64,000 nt of DNA from Maridesulfovibrio sp. (lineage in GTDB: Bacteria > Desulfobacterota > Desulfovibrionia > Desulfovibrionales > Desulfovibrionaceae): NCBI RefSeq assembly GCF_963677005.1, contig NZ_OY781616.1:3295001-3359000 (forward strand), in the 5' to 3' direction. Shown here piece by piece: positions 8,612 to 16,104 of the stretch. Within the stretch, counting starts at the first letter, position 1. Each line of letters starts with the position of its first letter. A program made the position numbers and the translations under genes. The notes beneath the pieces are model-generated. The model was not told the origin of the DNA, did no database searches, and saw only the letters and a program-made list of their open reading frames with translations.

Positions 8612-9014
8612 TAACCGCCTTTATGAAATCTTCATAGGTGTAGTAGTAGTCAGTCGGATCGTAAAATTCCGAAGCAAGCACCAGACACACGGAACCGGAA
8701 GAAAAGTTCTCCAGTTCCCTCCAGGTCATGGTCGGTATGTAAAGTCCGTAGTATGACCTGTTCAATGAGAATTTGGTTCTGTTTTTTCCATCGTCAAGAA
8801 CCACGTCGAAACTTCCGGACGCGGCTATGATATACTGTCTGAGGTTTTTGTGGGCATGTCCCCCTCTGGTTTCACCGCCGGGAACGTCATACAGATAATA
8901 CACTCTTTTGATATCAAAAGGAATATGGCGGCTGTTTTCGATAAAAGTGAGGTTGCCGCGGTTGTCGTGTATTTTAGGCAGCTCAATGAGGTGCGGTTTG
9001 TCTTCGTTCTTCAT
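8583..9014 (-). CDS. fdtA: dTDP-4-keto-6-deoxyglucose 3,4-ketoisomerase (FdtA/WxcM family)
   Basis: Cupin-fold sugar ketoisomerase that shifts the keto group of dTDP-4-keto-6-deoxyglucose from C4 to C3, giving the substrate for the neighbouring aminotransferase. The 143-residue product matches the family. It has [10 protein letters not shown], the RVYYLYDVP strand, the catalytic-region [10 protein letters not shown] (conserved His pair) and the late WRELENFS and [13 protein letters not shown] segments. FdtA and QdtA isomerases differ in C4 stereochemistry and I cannot separate them here. The start overlaps the end of the upstream glycosyltransferase by 4 bp, so the genes from 9769 down to 7508 read as one operon. 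Confidence 0.88.
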   Translation of the reverse strand: MKNEDKPHLIELPKIHDNRGNLTFIENSRHIPFDIKRVYYLYDVPGGETRGGHAHKNLRQYIIAASGSFDVVLDDGKNRTKFSLNRSYYGLYIPTMTWRELENFSSGSVCLVLASEFYDPTDYYYTYEDFIKAVNENETDQIS

Positions 9015-9769
9015 TTCCTGTCCTTGTTCTCCAGTTCAACCAGCCGGATGTATTTTTGAAAAGTGTAGAAAAACCCGTGTATTGCAACGATGAACCCGGC
9101 CCTTCCGTCAAGGAAGCCTGCTTTGAGTATATACTGTTTGCAAAATTTGCCAATACCGTGGCCTATGGCCGCCCCCAGTGAGCCGCGCCTTCCCCGGGAA
9201 TACAGGTCCTCGGCGGCATCCTGTGTGTATTCGTTTATCTTGTCCATGTGCTGGAAGAAATTCTCATAGGGATAGTGGATGATGTCTCCGTCAAGGATGC
9301 CCGCTTTGCCCACAGGCCGGAGTTCCTCGTGGGGCCGCACCCCGCCTATGGTTATCCTGCCATGGCGGAACACCCGGTAAAGCCGGTCCGGATACCAGCC
9401 GCTGTGCATGATGAACCGGTCCAGATACCACGAACGGCGGGCACAGTAGTACCCGTCCGGCTGCTCATCCGTGCTTTCAAGCATTGACCCGATGCTCTCA
9501 CTCAGTTCCGGGGAAAGAATTTCATCCTGGTCGATGGTTACAACCCAGTCCGTTGTTATCTGAGTTTGCGCGAATTTGTGCTGCTCAATGGCTCCTTGCC
9601 AGTCGTTATGAACGACACGGGCATTGTGCTTGCGGGCAATTTCCAGCGTCCCGTCTGTGGAACCGGAATCGACGATTAGCAGTTCGGAACAGAATGAAAG
9701 GCTCTGCAATGCTTCGTCAAGAAGCCTTGCGCCGTTGTATGTGAGAATCAGTCCGGTTATGGATTTCAT
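9011..9769 (-). CDS. Glycosyltransferase family 2 (WaaE/KdtX-like)
   Basis: A GT-A fold inverting glycosyltransferase of 252 residues. The nucleotide-binding Asp is in LLIVDSGSTDGT, and the metal-binding motif is the DQD of VTIDQDEIL. The YYCARRSWYLDRFIMHSGWYPD block and the EELRPVGK/HYPYENF region resemble the WaaE/KdtX group that decorates the LPS core, while no C-terminal multi-pass region is present. It heads a minus-strand operon with the two amino-sugar genes, which suggests transfer of, or to, that sugar in the outer core or O-antigen. Donor and acceptor are not determinable from sequence. Confidence 0.88.
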   Translation of the reverse strand: MKSITGLILTYNGARLLDEALQSLSFCSELLIVDSGSTDGTLEIARKHNARVVHNDWQGAIEQHKFAQTQITTDWVVTIDQDEILSPELSESIGSMLESTDEQPDGYYCARRSWYLDRFIMHSGWYPDRLYRVFRHGRITIGGVRPHEELRPVGKAGILDGDIIHYPYENFFQHMDKINEYTQDAAEDLYSRGRRGSLGAAIGHGIGKFCKQYILKAGFLDGRAGFIVAIHGFFYTFQKYIRLVELENKDRK

Positions 9770-9820
9770 ATAAATTGTTCAGTTAGTGGTTTGGGGCCGC
9801 TCATCCGTGAATTTTTAAGT

Positions 9821-10054
9821 TCAGGAATTGGTTTTTGTGCCAGAGTAGGTGAACGCTTTTTTGTCCATTGTCCAATAGCTGCCCCGGTCTATCCCGAAAG
9901 ACTTGCCGCAGGGGCAGTAAACCTTGCCGTCCCGTTCCTGCGCGTTCCATATTTTTTTTATGCGGCTTTTGTGGCAGCGGTGAACTTCACCCTGACCGAT
10001 CTTGTAGTATTTCCAGAGCTTGCGTCTGCAGGCCGCGCATTTCAATATCAGCAT
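9821..10054 (-). CDS. Small zinc-ribbon protein (77 aa)
   Basis: A 77-residue protein with two knuckles of metal ligands: LKCAACRRKL near the N-terminus and VHRCHK plus VYCPCGKSFG further on. It is strongly basic in the first half, ends in a polar TKTNS tail, and has no membrane segment. The cysteine pattern suggests one structural zinc, and the basic charge suggests nucleic-acid or ribosome contact, but this is inference. It lies between rimO and the glycosyltransferase, all on the minus strand with short gaps. I have the impression that similar short proteins are common in Desulfovibrio, but no function is known to me. Confidence 0.75.
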   Translation of the reverse strand: MLILKCAACRRKLWKYYKIGQGEVHRCHKSRIKKIWNAQERDGKVYCPCGKSFGIDRGSYWTMDKKAFTYSGTKTNS

Positions 10055-10101
10055 ATTTCACGGATAGGTTTCTGTTCAGGGGCCAGGTGATTCGGTCCTG
10101 A

Positions 10102-11415
10102 TTATTTCACCAGGGTCACGAGGTCGTAATCCGTAACGTTGTCCACTTCAGCATCGACCATCATTCCGGGGCGGAGTTCCGGGCCGTCTTCCGGTGCGCT
10201 GACGTAGGTTATGCCGTCCACTTCCGGTGCCTGGAACCAGGTTCGCCCGTTGAAAAGACCTTCCCATTCCCCATTAGGTTCCTCAATAAGAACCCTGACG
10301 GTCTTGCCGACCATATCGTCAAGGATTTCCCGGCTGATTTCGGCCTGAACCGCCATAAGCCTTTCCCGGCGTTCTTCGCGCAGTTCTTCGGGCAGTTGTT
10401 CCATTTCCCCGGCCGGGGTGCCGTCTTCCGCCTGATAGGCGAAGACTCCCAGATGATGGAAGCGGGTTTCCCGGACAAAATCAACCAGTGTTTCAAACTG
10501 TTCTTCAGTTTCGCCGGGGTAGCCCACGATGATGGTGGTCCGCAGAACGGCATCCGGTATGTACTTGCGGACCCGGTCTATTACCTTGCGGGGGTCGCGG
10601 GCGAAAGGGCGGCCCATGGAACTGAGAACATCGGGATGGGCATGCTGAATGGGGATGTCGAAATAGGGCAGCAGCGGTTTACCGGCGCCGGCCATAAAGG
10701 AAAGCATGGAATCGGTCAGTCCGGCCGGGTAGAGGTACATCAGCCGCAGCCATTCCAGCCCTTCAATAGGGAGCAGCTTTTCAATCAGGGTGCGCAGGTT
10801 TGTATCGGGGTCGGCGAGGTCCGAACCGTAGGCCGTGGAATCCTGTCCGACGACAACCAGCTCCGGAACTCCTCTGCTCACGATATGTTTTGCTTCCTCC
10901 ACCAGTTCCGGCAGAGCACGGCTTCTGTGCGGTCCGCGGATGGAAGGTATGGTGCAGAACCGGCAGGAGTGTGAACATCCTTCACTGATTTTGAGATATG
11001 CGTATGCCGGGGCCGTGCTTACTGCCCGATGTTTTCCGGCGGTAAAGTCGCGCTTAAGCGCAGCTCTGACCTTATTCGGCCAGCTGTCGAGTTCGTGTGT
11101 GGAAAGCCAGAGGTCCACTTCCGGGATCTGTTCGGAAAGAGCGCCGTAACGGCTGACCAGACAGCCTGTTACCGCCAGTACCGGTCTATTTTTCAAGTCG
11201 GATATTGCGTCCGCGGTTTCGAGAATTGTGTCTATGGATTCTTCCGTGGCCGGAGCAATGAAACCGCAGGTGTTTATGAGTACGAGATCCGAATCGGCCG
11301 GATCGCTGGCGGCTGTGAGATTGTCACCGAATGTTCCCAGCATTATTTCCGTATCTACTCTATTTTTCGGGCATCCCAGGCTTATGGTGAAAACTCTTAT
11401 TTTGTTTCCCGTCAT
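10102..11415 (-). CDS. rimO: Ribosomal protein S12 methylthiotransferase
   Basis: Radical-SAM methylthiotransferase that adds a methylthio group to the conserved Asp of ribosomal protein S12. The 437-residue protein has the N-terminal UPF0004 domain with three cluster cysteines (LGCPKN, NTCGF, TGCLV), the radical-SAM CxxxCxxC (GCSHSCRFC) at about residue 145-153, and a C-terminal TRAM domain from about 370. The SIRGPHRSR segment following the CxxxCxxC and the RimO-like length separate it from MiaB. It is the first of several minus-strand genes; the 180-bp upstream gap faces the histidine kinase divergently. Confidence 0.96.
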   Translation of the reverse strand: MTGNKIRVFTISLGCPKNRVDTEIMLGTFGDNLTAASDPADSDLVLINTCGFIAPATEESIDTILETADAISDLKNRPVLAVTGCLVSRYGALSEQIPEVDLWLSTHELDSWPNKVRAALKRDFTAGKHRAVSTAPAYAYLKISEGCSHSCRFCTIPSIRGPHRSRALPELVEEAKHIVSRGVPELVVVGQDSTAYGSDLADPDTNLRTLIEKLLPIEGLEWLRLMYLYPAGLTDSMLSFMAGAGKPLLPYFDIPIQHAHPDVLSSMGRPFARDPRKVIDRVRKYIPDAVLRTTIIVGYPGETEEQFETLVDFVRETRFHHLGVFAYQAEDGTPAGEMEQLPEELREERRERLMAVQAEISREILDDMVGKTVRVLIEEPNGEWEGLFNGRTWFQAPEVDGITYVSAPEDGPELRPGMMVDAEVDNVTDYDLVTLVK

Positions 11416-11598
11416 TTTATGGTTCCGTTAAAGGGTTATGTCCCGGACAACTGGAGCCGTTCCGGGTGCTACGGCCAATGGATACCGTATTCATGCGACA
11501 GTGCAAAGCGGTAAATTCCCACATTGGGCATTGTTTTATCACCTTAAAATAGTTTATTCTGGGGTCGCTTTAAGGGTTAGGTTCGTTTTGGAGTGAAA

Positions 11599-13053
11599 AT
11601 GCAGAATAATTTGAACTTGGAAAATAAAACAGACTGTATCGGTATCGTTGGACATTCGTTTGCCCTGTCTTCCATTTCCGTGCTTTTGAACGAGAGCAAC
11701 AGGGAAGAGGCCGGGTTTGATCTGATGGGCGGAGTGCTTCTTGACGAGGGGGGGGAACCCCTTGAATCGGGTTTTGAATTCCCCCTCTACCGCAATGTTG
11801 AGGAGATGCTTGCCTCGCATCCGGAGATTTCCATGGTTTTTGAACTTTCCGGCGAGCCCGGACTGGTTCTTGACCTAAGGAAATCTCTGCCTGCCGGTGT
11901 GGCGCTGGTTGAACTGCCTGCCGCCCGTTTTTTTCTTCGGCTTCTTGCGACGGATCGTTTGTGGATCGCCTGCAAGGCCGATCTTATGCAAACGCAGGTT
12001 ATTTTCAAATCCGTGGTTGATCAGATGTCCGAGGATATCATCCTGATCGGGCCGGACGGCATGATTCTGGAATGCAACAGGCATTTCTGCACGAGGACCG
12101 GGGAAAGCCAGGAACTGCTGCGCGGAAGGAATCCGCTCGATTTTTATGAAGGTCTGGTTTCGCTCTGTCCCATAAAGGATGGTGTTATTGATCTGCAGTC
12201 CATGTCCGGCGGACGCCGGAACGAACTCATGAAGCGGGAGACGGATGAGGAAGGGCGGATGCAGTATTTCCGTCTCTACATCTATCCTATTGCTGAAGAG
12301 GGAACCGAGCGCATTATCCAACTGGTGGTCATCCGCAGGGACATAACCGAAAGAACGCTTATGGAGCAGCGGTTGCAGCAGTCCGAGCGCATGGCCATGG
12401 TCGGAGAACTCTCTGCCTATATCGCTCACGAGATTCGAAATCCTCTTATGGCCATGGGCGGCTTCGCCAAGGTGCTGCTCAAGAACGAAAGCATTGACGA
12501 GAAAGGCCGGGAGAAGATCCGTATAATCTACGAGGAAGCACAAAGGCTGGACACCCTGCTGAAAAGCATTCTCGGATTTGTGCGTTCCAAGGACGTGGAA
12601 AAGGACCGTATTGATGTAAACACGGTGGCGGATGATGCAATGCAGCTGCTATCCCTAGGCTGCCGGTTGCAGGGTATTCATGTGGAGCTTGATCTTGATC
12701 CCGGAGCCCCTATGGGAGTAGGCGGGGCCGAGCAGATACGGCAATGCCTGATAAATCTGGTCAAGAACTCCATGGAAGCCATGCCGGACGGCGGCAGAAT
12801 CATGATTTCTAGCGGTGTAAGTGACAAGTATGTATGGCTTGAAGTCCGGGACGACGGGCCCGGCATTGCGGACGATATCCGTTCCCAGGTTTTTGATCCG
12901 TTCTATTCCAGCAAGGTCAACGGCAACGGTTTGGGATTGTCCATGGTTAAGAAGATCATGGAGGAATTCGGCGGCGATGTGGAACTGGCCAGCAAGCCGG
13001 GCAAGGGAACAAGCGTGGCTCTGCTGCTGCCGCGGGCCGATTCGGTTGCCTAA
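11599..13053 (+). CDS. PAS-containing sensor histidine kinase (orphan)
   Basis: A soluble 484-residue histidine kinase without transmembrane segments. The N-terminal 115 residues (CIGIVGHSFALSSISVLL..GVLLDE) look like a Rossmann-type sensor fold. A PAS domain follows (about 130-245, EDIILIGPDGMILECN), then HisKA with phospho-acceptor His near residue 277 (AHEIRNPLMAMGG), then HATPase_c with the N box (INLVKNSMEAMPDGG) and G boxes (DDGPGIAD, GNGLGLSM). ATG 11599 is preferred to GTG 11593 because GGAG lies 5 bp before it. No response regulator is adjacent, so its partner is elsewhere. The N-terminal fold, possibly sensing a nucleotide, is the unusual part. Confidence 0.9.
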   Translation: MQNNLNLENKTDCIGIVGHSFALSSISVLLNESNREEAGFDLMGGVLLDEGGEPLESGFEFPLYRNVEEMLASHPEISMVFELSGEPGLVLDLRKSLPAGVALVELPAARFFLRLLATDRLWIACKADLMQTQVIFKSVVDQMSEDIILIGPDGMILECNRHFCTRTGESQELLRGRNPLDFYEGLVSLCPIKDGVIDLQSMSGGRRNELMKRETDEEGRMQYFRLYIYPIAEEGTERIIQLVVIRRDITERTLMEQRLQQSERMAMVGELSAYIAHEIRNPLMAMGGFAKVLLKNESIDEKGREKIRIIYEEAQRLDTLLKSILGFVRSKDVEKDRIDVNTVADDAMQLLSLGCRLQGIHVELDLDPGAPMGVGGAEQIRQCLINLVKNSMEAMPDGGRIMISSGVSDKYVWLEVRDDGPGIADDIRSQVFDPFYSSKVNGNGLGLSMVKKIMEEFGGDVELASKPGKGTSVALLLPRADSVA

Positions 13054-13104
13054 ACAGCGTCTACAGCGTATTACTCTCCCATTAATTTTATGCCACCTAT
13101 GGAA

Positions 13105-13131
13105 GTGGGCGTGTTAGCGCCCACATATTTT
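13105..13131 (+). terminator. Hairpin between histidine kinase and rdgB
   Basis: GTGGGCG (13105-13111) and CGCCCAC (13118-13124) form a perfect 7-bp stem with a 6-nt loop, followed by an AT-rich stretch rather than a pure T-run. It may be a weak terminator for the kinase or a 5'-leader hairpin for rdgB, whose start is 29 bp downstream. Confidence 0.45.
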
Positions 13132-13152
13132 ATATTTGTACGGGAGAAAGAA

Positions 13153-13761
13153 TTGAAAACAGTAGTTCTTGCCACAAGAAACAAGGGCAAAATCGCCGAG
13201 TTCGACGAACTCCTCAAGGAATTCGGGCTTGAAGTCAAAGGATTGGACGAGTTCCCGGAAATCGGTGACATTCCTGAACCCGGAGAAACATTTCTGGAAA
13301 ATGCCATAATCAAGGCTCAGACAGTGGCCAACCTTACCGGTTTTGTTGCCGTGGCGGATGATTCCGGTCTGGAAGTGGACGCCCTTGACGGTGCTCCCGG
13401 AGTCTATTCCGCCCGCTACAGCGGCGAAGGTGCAACCCCGGCAAAAAACAACATCAAGCTTCTGGCCGCCCTCGAAGGGGTTGATGAAAAGGATCGCGGA
13501 GCCCGTTTTGTATGCGTCATGGTTGCCGCCACTCCGGATAACATCCGTATACAAAGTCGGGGAGAGTGGGAAGGCCGTATAGCTTTTTCCCTTTCAGGAG
13601 ATGAAGGGTTCGGTTACGACCCTCTTTTCTTTGATCCGGAACTCGGATGCGTTGCCGCTGAAATGACCCGTGAAACAAAGAATTCCCGTTCCCATCGCGG
13701 AAAGGCTCTGCGTTCTCTAATGCAGCAGTGGCCTGATTTCCTCAAGAAAATCGGCGGATAA
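13153..13761 (+). CDS. rdgB: XTP/dITP diphosphatase (Ham1/RdgB)
   Basis: House-cleaning pyrophosphatase that removes dITP, XTP and related non-canonical purine nucleotides. The 202-residue product aligns along its length with RdgB: TVVLATRNKGKIAEF at the N-terminus, ENAIIKAQTVA, ADDSGLEVDAL (catalytic Asp), GVYSARYSGE, GFGYDPLFF and SHRGKAL. The start is taken as TTG 13153 because GGGAG sits 6-7 bp upstream and the family begins exactly there; an in-frame ATG at 13090 would add 21 residues across a hairpin and lacks a ribosome site. The 41-bp gap to glmS suggests co-transcription. Confidence 0.95.
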   Translation: MKTVVLATRNKGKIAEFDELLKEFGLEVKGLDEFPEIGDIPEPGETFLENAIIKAQTVANLTGFVAVADDSGLEVDALDGAPGVYSARYSGEGATPAKNNIKLLAALEGVDEKDRGARFVCVMVAATPDNIRIQSRGEWEGRIAFSLSGDEGFGYDPLFFDPELGCVAAEMTRETKNSRSHRGKALRSLMQQWPDFLKKIGG

Positions 13762-13802
13762 ATTTCAAAAGACCGCAGGAAAAGCAACCAGGAGATTTAA
13801 TA

Positions 13803-15626
13803 ATGTGTGGAATTATCGGATACGCCGGGCATCGCCCTGCAGTGCCTCTCATAGTAGAAGGATTGAGAAGGCTTGAGTACCGCGGTTATGATTCGGCGGG
13901 TGTAGCGACTGTGCAGAACAAGGCCATTGAACTTGTCCGCGCAGAAGGAAAGCTTGCCGCCCTTGAGGAAAAACTGGCTCAGAAAAACGTGACCAACTCC
14001 ACTTTCGGCATCGGTCATACCCGTTGGGCCACGCACGGTATTCCTGTTGAGCGTAACGCCCATCCGCATCTGGATATGGATAAGAAGCTTGCCATGATCC
14101 ATAACGGGATTATCGAGAACTATCAGGAGATCAAGGCCGAACTGAGCGCTAAAGGATACGAATTCCGGTCCGATACCGATTCCGAAGTGCTGGTCAACCT
14201 GATAGCAGAAGGGCTCAAGCATAACGATACCCTGCTGGAATCCATTTCCTGGGCATTGAATCAGGTTGAAGGCGCTTACGCCATTGCCCTCGTTTCCGTT
14301 GACGATCCAGGAACCGTTTATGCCGCCCGCGTGTCCAGCCCCATGGTCATGGGCATCGGTGTCGGCGAGAATTTCGTGGCTTCCGATATCCCGGCATTTC
14401 TTCCCTACACACGCGAAGTCGTGTTTATCGAGGACGGGGAACTGGTCCGGATCACTTCCTCAAGCTGGGAAGTATTCAGGAGTGACACCCTTGAGCCGCT
14501 TGAAAAGGAAACCAAGGTTATCAACTGGGATGTTCAGGCCGCGCAGAAGGGCGGTTACAAGCATTTCATGATAAAGGAGATTTTCGAGCAGCCCAAAGTT
14601 ATTTCCGACTGCCTCGCAGGCCGGATCGACCAGTCCGGTAATGAGGTGGTTCTGTCTGAACTTGAAGAACTGACTCCGCCGGAACGCCTCCATATTATTG
14701 CCTGCGGAACATCATATCACGCCGGGCTGTGGGGCAAATATCTCATTGAACAGTGGGCCAAAATCCCTGTCGAGGTGGAGATTGCCTCGGAATTCCGCTA
14801 TCGCGACCCCATTCTGCCCAAAGGCGGGGTGGCGCTTGCAATCAGCCAGTCCGGGGAAACAGCCGATACTCTGGCCGGGATCAAGCTGGTCAAGGCCAAG
14901 GGACTGCCGATTATCGGGCTTTGCAATGTTGTCGGTTCCAGCGTTGCCCGAGAGTCCGATTACGTTGTCTATACTCAGGCCGGTCCTGAAATAAGTGTGG
15001 CTTCCACCAAGGCCATGTGCAGCCAGATTACCGCTTTGCTGCTCCTCGCGCTCTACTGGGGCAAAAAGAAGGGAACCCTTGATCCGGAAATTTGTGCGCG
15101 GGTGGCTGCGGACCTGCGCAATATTCCATCCATACTTGAGGCCGAACTTCCGGCCATGCGCAGCAAGGCCCAGCAGTTGAGCCGCGAGTTTTCCGAGGCC
15201 GCAAGTTTCTTTTTCCTCGGTCGCGGGATGTATTTCCCGCTGGCGCTTGAAGGGGCTCTTAAGCTTAAGGAAATCTCATACATCCATGCGGAAGGTTATG
15301 CTTCCGGCGAGATGAAGCACGGTCCCATAGCTCTGATTGATCCGAAGTTTCCGACCTTTGCCATGGCTCTTAACGACGAGCTTTTTCCAAAGGTGAAATC
15401 GAACCTTGTAGAGGTCCAGGCCCGTGGCGGCGAAATCATAGCTCTGACCAACCCCGGAGTGGAACTGGATGTGGAACACCGCTGGGTCCTGCCCGAAGTA
15501 TGGGGGCCTTTAAACACATTCATGGCCCTGCCCGCCCTGCAGCTTTTCGCTTACGAAACAGCCGATTACCTTGGCAAGGATGTAGACCAGCCCAGAAACC
15601 TGGCAAAAAGCGTCACGGTCGAATAG
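13803..15626 (+). CDS. glmS: Glutamine-fructose-6-phosphate aminotransferase
   Basis: Makes glucosamine 6-phosphate from fructose 6-phosphate and glutamine, the entry to UDP-GlcNAc for peptidoglycan and LPS. The product has 607 residues. The N-terminal glutaminase domain has catalytic Cys2 (MCGIIGYAG), RLEYRGYDSAG and HTRWATHG; two SIS domains follow (CGTSYHAG, SQSGETADTL, STKAMCSQ). The C-terminus reads DVDQPRNLAKSVTVE, the universally conserved end that Tn7 TnsD proteins recognise at DNA level. Ribosome site AGGAG precedes ATG 13803. Its native downstream region is replaced by a transposon end 23 bp after the stop. Confidence 0.98.
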   Translation: MCGIIGYAGHRPAVPLIVEGLRRLEYRGYDSAGVATVQNKAIELVRAEGKLAALEEKLAQKNVTNSTFGIGHTRWATHGIPVERNAHPHLDMDKKLAMIHNGIIENYQEIKAELSAKGYEFRSDTDSEVLVNLIAEGLKHNDTLLESISWALNQVEGAYAIALVSVDDPGTVYAARVSSPMVMGIGVGENFVASDIPAFLPYTREVVFIEDGELVRITSSSWEVFRSDTLEPLEKETKVINWDVQAAQKGGYKHFMIKEIFEQPKVISDCLAGRIDQSGNEVVLSELEELTPPERLHIIACGTSYHAGLWGKYLIEQWAKIPVEVEIASEFRYRDPILPKGGVALAISQSGETADTLAGIKLVKAKGLPIIGLCNVVGSSVARESDYVVYTQAGPEISVASTKAMCSQITALLLLALYWGKKKGTLDPEICARVAADLRNIPSILEAELPAMRSKAQQLSREFSEAASFFFLGRGMYFPLALEGALKLKEISYIHAEGYASGEMKHGPIALIDPKFPTFAMALNDELFPKVKSNLVEVQARGGEIIALTNPGVELDVEHRWVLPEVWGPLNTFMALPALQLFAYETADYLGKDVDQPRNLAKSVTVE

Positions 15627-15649
15627 GGGGCGTGTCGGGAATTTGTAGG
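15580..15649 (+). other. attTn7 attachment region (3' end of glmS)
   Basis: The last codons of glmS (encoding DVDQPRNLAKSVTVE) form the TnsD recognition region known for Tn7, and the insertion point lies 23 bp past the stop, at 15650. The five bases before the transposon end are GTAGG. Distance and orientation (right end nearest glmS) agree with classical Tn7 insertion. The site is identified from position and from the adjoining transposon end. Confidence 0.8.
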
Positions 15650-15728
15650 TGTGGGAGAACAATAAAGTTGTATACTGGAGCCGCTTCTGTTAGACTTGAA
15701 ATAGGTCTAAAAACAGGAGCGGTTTTTT
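15650..15728 (+). mobile_element. Tn7-like right end R1 with hairpin
   Basis: The terminal TGTGGGAG is followed by one TnsB-type repeat (GAACAATAAAGTTGTATACT). An imperfect palindrome comes next: CCGCTTCTGTT (15681-15691) with AACAGGAGCGG (15712-15722), and an inner TAGAC/GTCTA stem. T6 follows directly before the tnsA start. This mirrors Tn7R, where TnsB sites and a palindrome precede tnsA, but only one TnsB site is left here against four in Tn7. Because attTn7 insertion displaces the native glmS terminator, this hairpin plus T6 may now end glmS transcription. AGGAG inside its 3' arm could also be the tnsA ribosome site. Confidence 0.75.
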
Positions 15729-15830
15729 ATGGCTAGAAGAAGTAACGGCTTAACAGAGGCAAAGATCAAAAGGTGGATCAAAGAAGGACGTGGGAAAGGC
15801 CATGGGCCTGACTATAAGCCTTGGCTCTGA
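15729..15830 (+). pseudogene. tnsA: Truncated TnsA endonuclease, 5' fragment (33 codons)
   Basis: ATG 15729 to TGA 15828-15830 encodes 33 residues: MARRSNGLTEAKIKRW, then IKEGRGKGHGPDYKPWL and a stop. The IKEGRGxGHGxDYxPWL block is the conserved N-terminus of Tn7 TnsA, the endonuclease subunit that cuts the 5' transposon ends. Everything after this, including the catalytic domain, is gone; no tnsB, C or D follows. Whether the stop arose by point mutation or by deletion joining to unrelated sequence cannot be told, but the downstream bases do not continue the TnsA family sequence in any frame I read. Confidence 0.85.
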
Positions 15831-16104
15831 AGCGTCACCAATTAACTAGACACTCTTGTTTTCACTGATGAACTTTTTTTCAAATTTAACCGGAACTGTA
15901 AGCCCGTCAGCATACACATTTCCGCACAGAAAAAGAATCCACATAAACACGCAATACAAACTACAGATGATTCATAGTTTTACTCCGTCTGGCTCGCTGC
16001 AACAGGTTTCTGCGGAATCCTGTAACAGTGTTTATCCAAAAACATATGATATAATGTTCAGCGTGTATATCCTTCAGGAAATTACCGCGACGGCCCCAAA
16101 TTCC
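15831..16104. other. Intergenic region, no gene seen
   Basis: AT-rich sequence between the tnsA fragment and the stop of the minus-strand amidinotransferase-fold gene. No convincing reading frame, long repeat or terminator with a T-run is seen. Confidence 0.5.

Noticed and set aside
7544..8614. Plus-strand frame opposite the sugar aminotransferase
   Set aside because: It mirrors the aminotransferase coding sequence and shows no domain features.
13090..13152. Upstream ATG start for rdgB
   Set aside because: It would add 21 residues across a hairpin, without a ribosome site; the family begins at TTG 13153.
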